Source of the DNA: Shimia sediminis
Lineage (GTDB): Bacteria > Pseudomonadota > Alphaproteobacteria > Rhodobacterales > Rhodobacteraceae
Assembly (NCBI RefSeq): GCF_003990645.1
Contig: NZ_RYZK01000002.1
Coordinates: 372,001 to 436,000 of the forward strand
Direction: 5' to 3'
DNA length: 64,000 bases
Shown here one piece after another: positions 60,640-64,000 of this stretch. Below the pieces are notes generated by a model. The model was not told the DNA's origin. It saw only the letters and a program-made list of their open reading frames with translations, and searched no databases. Both the position numbers and the translations under genes were made by a program. The stretch's first letter is position 1. Every line of letters starts with the position of its first letter.

Positions 60640-61767
60640 ATGGCCAAAGCCGACAAAGGTGTGCAATCAGCGTATTTCGTGATTGCCGATATTTCCGGAT
60701 ACACCAAGTTCATGGCGGAAACGCCGATCCAACATGCCAAGGATATTCTGGAATCCCTGTTCGGCGATCTGGTCCCTGCCATCCGGGCGCCGCTGGCCGT
60801 TTCCGGCCTGCAGGGGGATGCGGTCTTTGCCTATGCTTTCGAAAGCGAAGTGATGACCAAGCAGTTCATCCTCGATTTTTCGGAGCAGCTCTATTGTGTC
60901 TTTGCCCGCGCCAAGGAAAAGATGCTGATCAACTCCAGCTGCCCCTGTGACGCCTGCTCGAACGTTGGCGCGCTCGAGTTGAAGATCGTGGTGCACTATG
61001 GCGATTGCATCATTCAGGAAACCGGAGACCGTCAGGAACTGGCCGGGCAGGATGTGATCACCGCCTTTCGCCTGTTGAAAAACGACGTCAAGAAAAACAC
61101 CGGCCTCAATGCCTATACGCTGATCACATGCGACGCGATCCGGGCCATGGATATGGCCGAGTATTTCGACGAGAAAGAGTTCCACACCGAGGACATAGAA
61201 CATATCGGCGAGGTCGAGTTCGTCGTGCGTGATATGCGCGCCGCATGGGAGCGGCGGCGTGGATCGGAACGCACCTTTGTCGAGACCGGTGATGACCTGC
61301 TGATCGAAGAGTGGATCATCCCGCTGCCGGTATCCCCGGACGTGGCCTTTACCATCTGCACCCGCCCGGATTTGCGCATGGAATGGCTGGCGGCCGATCA
61401 GGTCGAGCTGTTTGACACCAACAAGGGCAAGATCGAGCCGGGCGCGCTGTATCATTGCCACCATGGCGACGATGTCTTCCCGTTCGAAATCATCGACTGG
61501 TATCCCGGCGAATATGTCACCGGGCGCTATAATATGCCCATGGGCATGTCGATGCTGGAAACGGACGAGATTGTCGAGATGGGCGAAGGGTCATTGGTCA
61601 AAATGCGCATCACCGTGCCCAAATCGCCCAAGCTGATGGGCAAGATCATGTCCGGCATGGTCGCAAAGAAAGTGCGCGGCATCATCAACCCGGACAAGGA
61701 AAACCGCATCCGCCGCATGACCGACATCGCCCGGAAAATGGCTGGCGAAAGCGCCGAAGCTGCGTAA
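60640..61767 (+). CDS. DUF2652 protein: cyclase-like domain plus SRPBCC-like domain
   Basis: 375 residues. The N-terminal 185 resemble a class III nucleotide cyclase fold: YFVIADISGYTKFMAET has the first metal aspartate, LQGDAVFAYAFESE the second, but the substrate lysine and Asn/Arg pair are not found, and the inserted SSCPCDACSNVG with three cysteines is unlike a cyclase. The C-terminal half (about 205-375; EEWIIPLPVSPDVAFTICTRPDLRMEWL) looks like a START/SRPBCC lipid-binding domain. GGGGAGAGAGAC precedes the ATG. I recall the DUF2652 name for the N-terminal part. Confidence 0.8.
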   Translation: MAKADKGVQSAYFVIADISGYTKFMAETPIQHAKDILESLFGDLVPAIRAPLAVSGLQGDAVFAYAFESEVMTKQFILDFSEQLYCVFARAKEKMLINSSCPCDACSNVGALELKIVVHYGDCIIQETGDRQELAGQDVITAFRLLKNDVKKNTGLNAYTLITCDAIRAMDMAEYFDEKEFHTEDIEHIGEVEFVVRDMRAAWERRRGSERTFVETGDDLLIEEWIIPLPVSPDVAFTICTRPDLRMEWLAADQVELFDTNKGKIEPGALYHCHHGDDVFPFEIIDWYPGEYVTGRYNMPMGMSMLETDEIVEMGEGSLVKMRITVPKSPKLMGKIMSGMVAKKVRGIINPDKENRIRRMTDIARKMAGESAEAA

Positions 61768-61806
61768 CCTTTTCCCGGACCTGATCCGGCGTGGGGCGCG
61801 TTTATC

Positions 61807-62406
61807 TCAACACGCACCATCCAACACACAGTGAACGACCCGGTCAAACTCGTCTTGTGTGATTTCGTGGAACAAGGGACAGGCGCCCGCTGGCACTCCG
61901 AACGGGACAAGCTCATCACGACGCATCGATAACACCCCGGCAACAGGAACACCGAGCGGCGGGAGGCGGGACAGATAGCCCATATCGGACCAGACCATGA
62001 GATAGGTTTCATCGGTTTCAAAAGGCTCAACACCCTCAGCCATCAACCTGACGCCCTGAAACTTGAGTTCATGCGTATAGACATAGGCTACCGAGCCTGA
62101 AATCTCTTTCTCCCATTGATCCCCCTCAGCAAGGCGTTCTTGCCGCAATGGATGTTCAACGTCATGCATGAATGGCTTTTCGCTCTGCTTGGAAAACGTC
62201 CCAAAAACAAGGAACTCGCTGCCGTTCCCCTGCAATGCCTTTCTTCCCAAAAACTGTACTTGCTTGACATAGGGGGAAGCCCCATCCAGCCCGGGAAGCG
62301 AGATTTCATCCTCGTGGAACCCACAGGTAAGTGCAGAAGAAGGGCCGGGAAAGGTCATAACCAGCCAAATTGAAAGCAGCCAATACAGTCTATGACACAA
62401 TAGCAT
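61807..62406 (-). CDS. Putative secreted protein, 199 aa
   Basis: Hydrophobic N-terminus (RLYWLLSIWLVMTFPGPSSALT) gives a signal peptide; the mature part has cysteines at TCGFHED, GACPLFHE and the end (VHCVLDGAC), compatible with disulfides in the periplasm. Not recognised. GC content is nearer 50% than the surrounding 60%, so it may be acquired. It lies between two unrelated genes and is 115 bases from the glutamine amidotransferase gene on the same strand. Confidence 0.66.
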   Translation of the reverse strand: MLLCHRLYWLLSIWLVMTFPGPSSALTCGFHEDEISLPGLDGASPYVKQVQFLGRKALQGNGSEFLVFGTFSKQSEKPFMHDVEHPLRQERLAEGDQWEKEISGSVAYVYTHELKFQGVRLMAEGVEPFETDETYLMVWSDMGYLSRLPPLGVPVAGVLSMRRDELVPFGVPAGACPLFHEITQDEFDRVVHCVLDGAC

Positions 62407-62520
62407 TTCTCAACCTTCGCCATTTTCGACAGTGACCGTGAAAGAGGTGTTCTTTCACCGCATCAACATCGGTCCGCTGTGCAAAGACTGTCAAGTTCGC
62501 CTTTTGAGAGCGCTCGGCGT

Positions 62521-63294
62521 TCACCGCGCCTTTACATGTGCGAGCCAGTTGATCAGCTCGCGCGCGCGGGTGTCCAATGTCAGATCAGACGTGGATGTGC
62601 CCAGACGTGCGGCGGCGGCGTCATCCGTGTCTGCCACGGCAAGATCCGCGGTCAAATCCTGACCGTCCCTGAACAGACCCTTTCCGCCGGTCGAAGCGGC
62701 AACGTCGGCCATGCTCATCTCGGGGTGATACTGCGTGCCCCAGAAATCGACACCGCCCGCCTCGTAGACCATGGCCTGCACCGGTGAATGCGGGTTGCCC
62801 GCGATCAGGGTCGCGCCCTCGGGCAGCTTTTGCACCTCGTCGCGATGGACACAGGGCACCGCCCAGCCATCCACACGCCCTGCCATCATCGCATGGGCCG
62901 CGCCAGGGTCTGAACGGGTGATGTTCTTGGCCGGGCCGATCTCGAACCCATTGGGCGAGGCACCTACATCGCCGCCCAGCACCACAGCGGCCAGTTGCAA
63001 CCCGTTGCACGAGCCCCAGACCGGACGGTTCTGTTGAAACGTGCGCTCCATCTCTGCACGCAGCGGCGCGGCCTCGGGCGCATTGGTCGCCCAGTCGACC
63101 CCGGACCCGGTGTAAACCACGCCATCCACACCGTCGTAGATATCATCTGCCAATGGACCGGCGTAGGGGCACGCCACCTTGATCGTCATCGACGGGTCCA
63201 ATGCCATGAAGGTCCGCAAGAAGAACCCCGAGGCAGATTTGCCCTGCGCCAAAAGGTCAGCCGAGTTGCTTTCGATGATGAGGATTTGGGTCAT
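62521..63294 (-). CDS. Class I glutamine amidotransferase-like protein
   Basis: 257 residues with the triad of class I GATases: nucleophile cysteine in PVWGSCNGLQLAAV (near residue 98), histidine in FWGTQYHPEMSMADV followed by a glutamate. Starts TQILIIESNSADLLAQGKSASG. Free-standing members hydrolyse gamma-glutamyl compounds or supply ammonia; specific substrate unknown. AAGAAGGAGCGCCC precedes the ATG at 63294. The nearest upstream gene on this strand is the 117-residue protein. Confidence 0.88.
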   Translation of the reverse strand: MTQILIIESNSADLLAQGKSASGFFLRTFMALDPSMTIKVACPYAGPLADDIYDGVDGVVYTGSGVDWATNAPEAAPLRAEMERTFQQNRPVWGSCNGLQLAAVVLGGDVGASPNGFEIGPAKNITRSDPGAAHAMMAGRVDGWAVPCVHRDEVQKLPEGATLIAGNPHSPVQAMVYEAGGVDFWGTQYHPEMSMADVAASTGGKGLFRDGQDLTADLAVADTDDAAAARLGTSTSDLTLDTRARELINWLAHVKAR

Positions 63295-63386
63295 GCGGGC
63301 GCTCCTTCTTTGCTCAGAAGGGTAGCGTGGCCTCCCCAAGAATCCCAGTCACCTGCGACATCGGGTGGTCAGAAGGCGGCGTTGGG

Positions 63387-63414
63387 GTAGGTCGGACAAT
63401 CTTGTCCGACCTAC
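63387..63414. repeat. 28-bp palindrome, copy 4 of the GTAGGTCGGACAA family
   Basis: Arms GTAGGTCGGACAA / TTGTCCGACCTAC with centre TC; exactly the reverse complement of copy 3. The terminal CTAC supplies the TAG stop codon of the following minus-strand gene (63411-63413). Confidence 0.9.
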
Positions 63415-63764
63415 GAGGTGACATTTTGAGACAAACGCTTTGACAAGCCCAAAACTTGTTTTCTGGATTTGAGGTAGGTCGGCATGGGTCCGCTTCGTGT
63501 CTTGTGAGTAATCACCTCACGCAGCACTGTTGCGCGCACCAAGGCACGTTCAGCTTGCCGTACGTTCTCGCGCGTTCTTTTTTCCGCAAACCTGAAGGCG
63601 ATCAGCCGCGCAATATCGGCATCAAATTCTCGATGTAGCTCAGCAACACCTAGCGCGCTCAGCTCTTCCCAAAACTGTTTGCGCTTTCGATAGTCTCTGG
63701 AAACCCAGAGGGCGTAGTGCAAGACAGGCAGCAGCGCCATGGAAGCCCACAAGTCATATCCCAT
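63411..63764 (-). CDS. Small protein with N-terminal hydrophobic segment, 117 aa
   Basis: Hydrophobic start (SMALLPVLHYALWVSR) then a very basic helical body (RLIAFRFAEKRTRENVRQAERALVR). Unrecognised. The ATG is 15 bases beyond the pheS stop, so it is likely on the pheS transcript. Its stop codon lies inside the 28-base palindrome at 63387-63414, suggesting the repeat's insertion set the end of the gene. Lower GC than pheS. Confidence 0.6.
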   Translation of the reverse strand: MGYDLWASMALLPVLHYALWVSRDYRKRKQFWEELSALGVAELHREFDADIARLIAFRFAEKRTRENVRQAERALVRATVLREVITHKTRSGPMPTYLKSRKQVLGLSKRLSQNVTS

Positions 63765-63779
63765 CGCTGAACGTCCGTC

Positions 63780-64000
<221 letters not shown>

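Overview
The window is high-GC DNA (roughly 60-63% by eye) with gene content typical of a marine Rhodobacteraceae / Roseobacter-group alphaproteobacterium: a taurine dissimilation set (tpa, tauR, xsc) with an alanine dehydrogenase elsewhere, non-pyrrolysine MttB-type methyltransferase, glutathione-dependent formaldehyde dehydrogenase, COQ9, DUF1523, GlxA-type AraC regulator, and short dispersed palindromes between genes. I see no rRNA, tRNA, CRISPR array, IS element, integrase or prophage gene. It reads as chromosomal core plus accessory metabolism.

Layout. 0-8.7 kb: a PatB-like C-S lyase cut by the left edge, purine nucleoside phosphorylase, an L,D-transpeptidase, a glutathionyl-hydroquinone reductase-type GST, a lytic transglycosylase, a multi-pass membrane protein behind a striking inverted repeat, and an aminotransferase. 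8.7-18 kb: a FadR-type regulator divergent from that aminotransferase, quinone oxidoreductase, COQ9, rpsU, a membrane adenylate cyclase, a DEAD-box helicase, a universal stress protein and an AGCS symporter. 18-26.5 kb: a catabolic island with two regulators (GlxA type, GntR/FCD), a DapA-family aldolase/deaminase, an aldehyde dehydrogenase, a FAD amine oxidase, an MttB-like methyltransferase and frmA; I infer degradation of an N-methylated amino acid or betaine, with FrmA handling the released C1. 27-32.6 kb: tpa, a GNAT gene, tauR and xsc. Taurine is transaminated to sulfoacetaldehyde and cleaved to acetyl phosphate plus sulfite. Two 10-bp TauR-like repeats 23 bp apart precede both tpa and xsc.

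32.7-41.2 kb is the least explained part: a reverse-strand locus of ten genes with no established function, built around an AAA+ ATPase, a long coiled-coil protein, DUF6638 and DUF1523 proteins and several small membrane proteins, with tight overlaps, a tandem GTTGTACAAC operator-like element and a large inverted repeat inside. It is the best candidate here for an undescribed system.

41.5-64 kb: amidinotransferase, cupin and P1 peptidase; an Lrp regulator divergent from ald; a DUF4105 protein facing MscS and MscL across three perfect TTCGAA-centred palindromes; GST, GMC oxidoreductase, YtoQ-like protein and a Tat-exported amidohydrolase; methyltransferase/LysR pair; a GNAT gene after pheT; a tiny secreted Cys/His protein; a DMT exporter; a DUF2652 cyclase-like protein; a glutamine amidotransferase-like protein; and the 3' end of pheS, cut by the right edge. 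pheS and pheT are about 4.5 kb apart.

At least three families of short repeats thread the intergenic spaces: a 28-bp GTAGGTCGGACAA palindrome (four copies), a TTTTGGCCAAAA-containing 3'-flanking element (four good copies plus degenerate ones), and a pair-type TTGTACAA element (two copies). Family assignments are made by reading motifs, not by database search.
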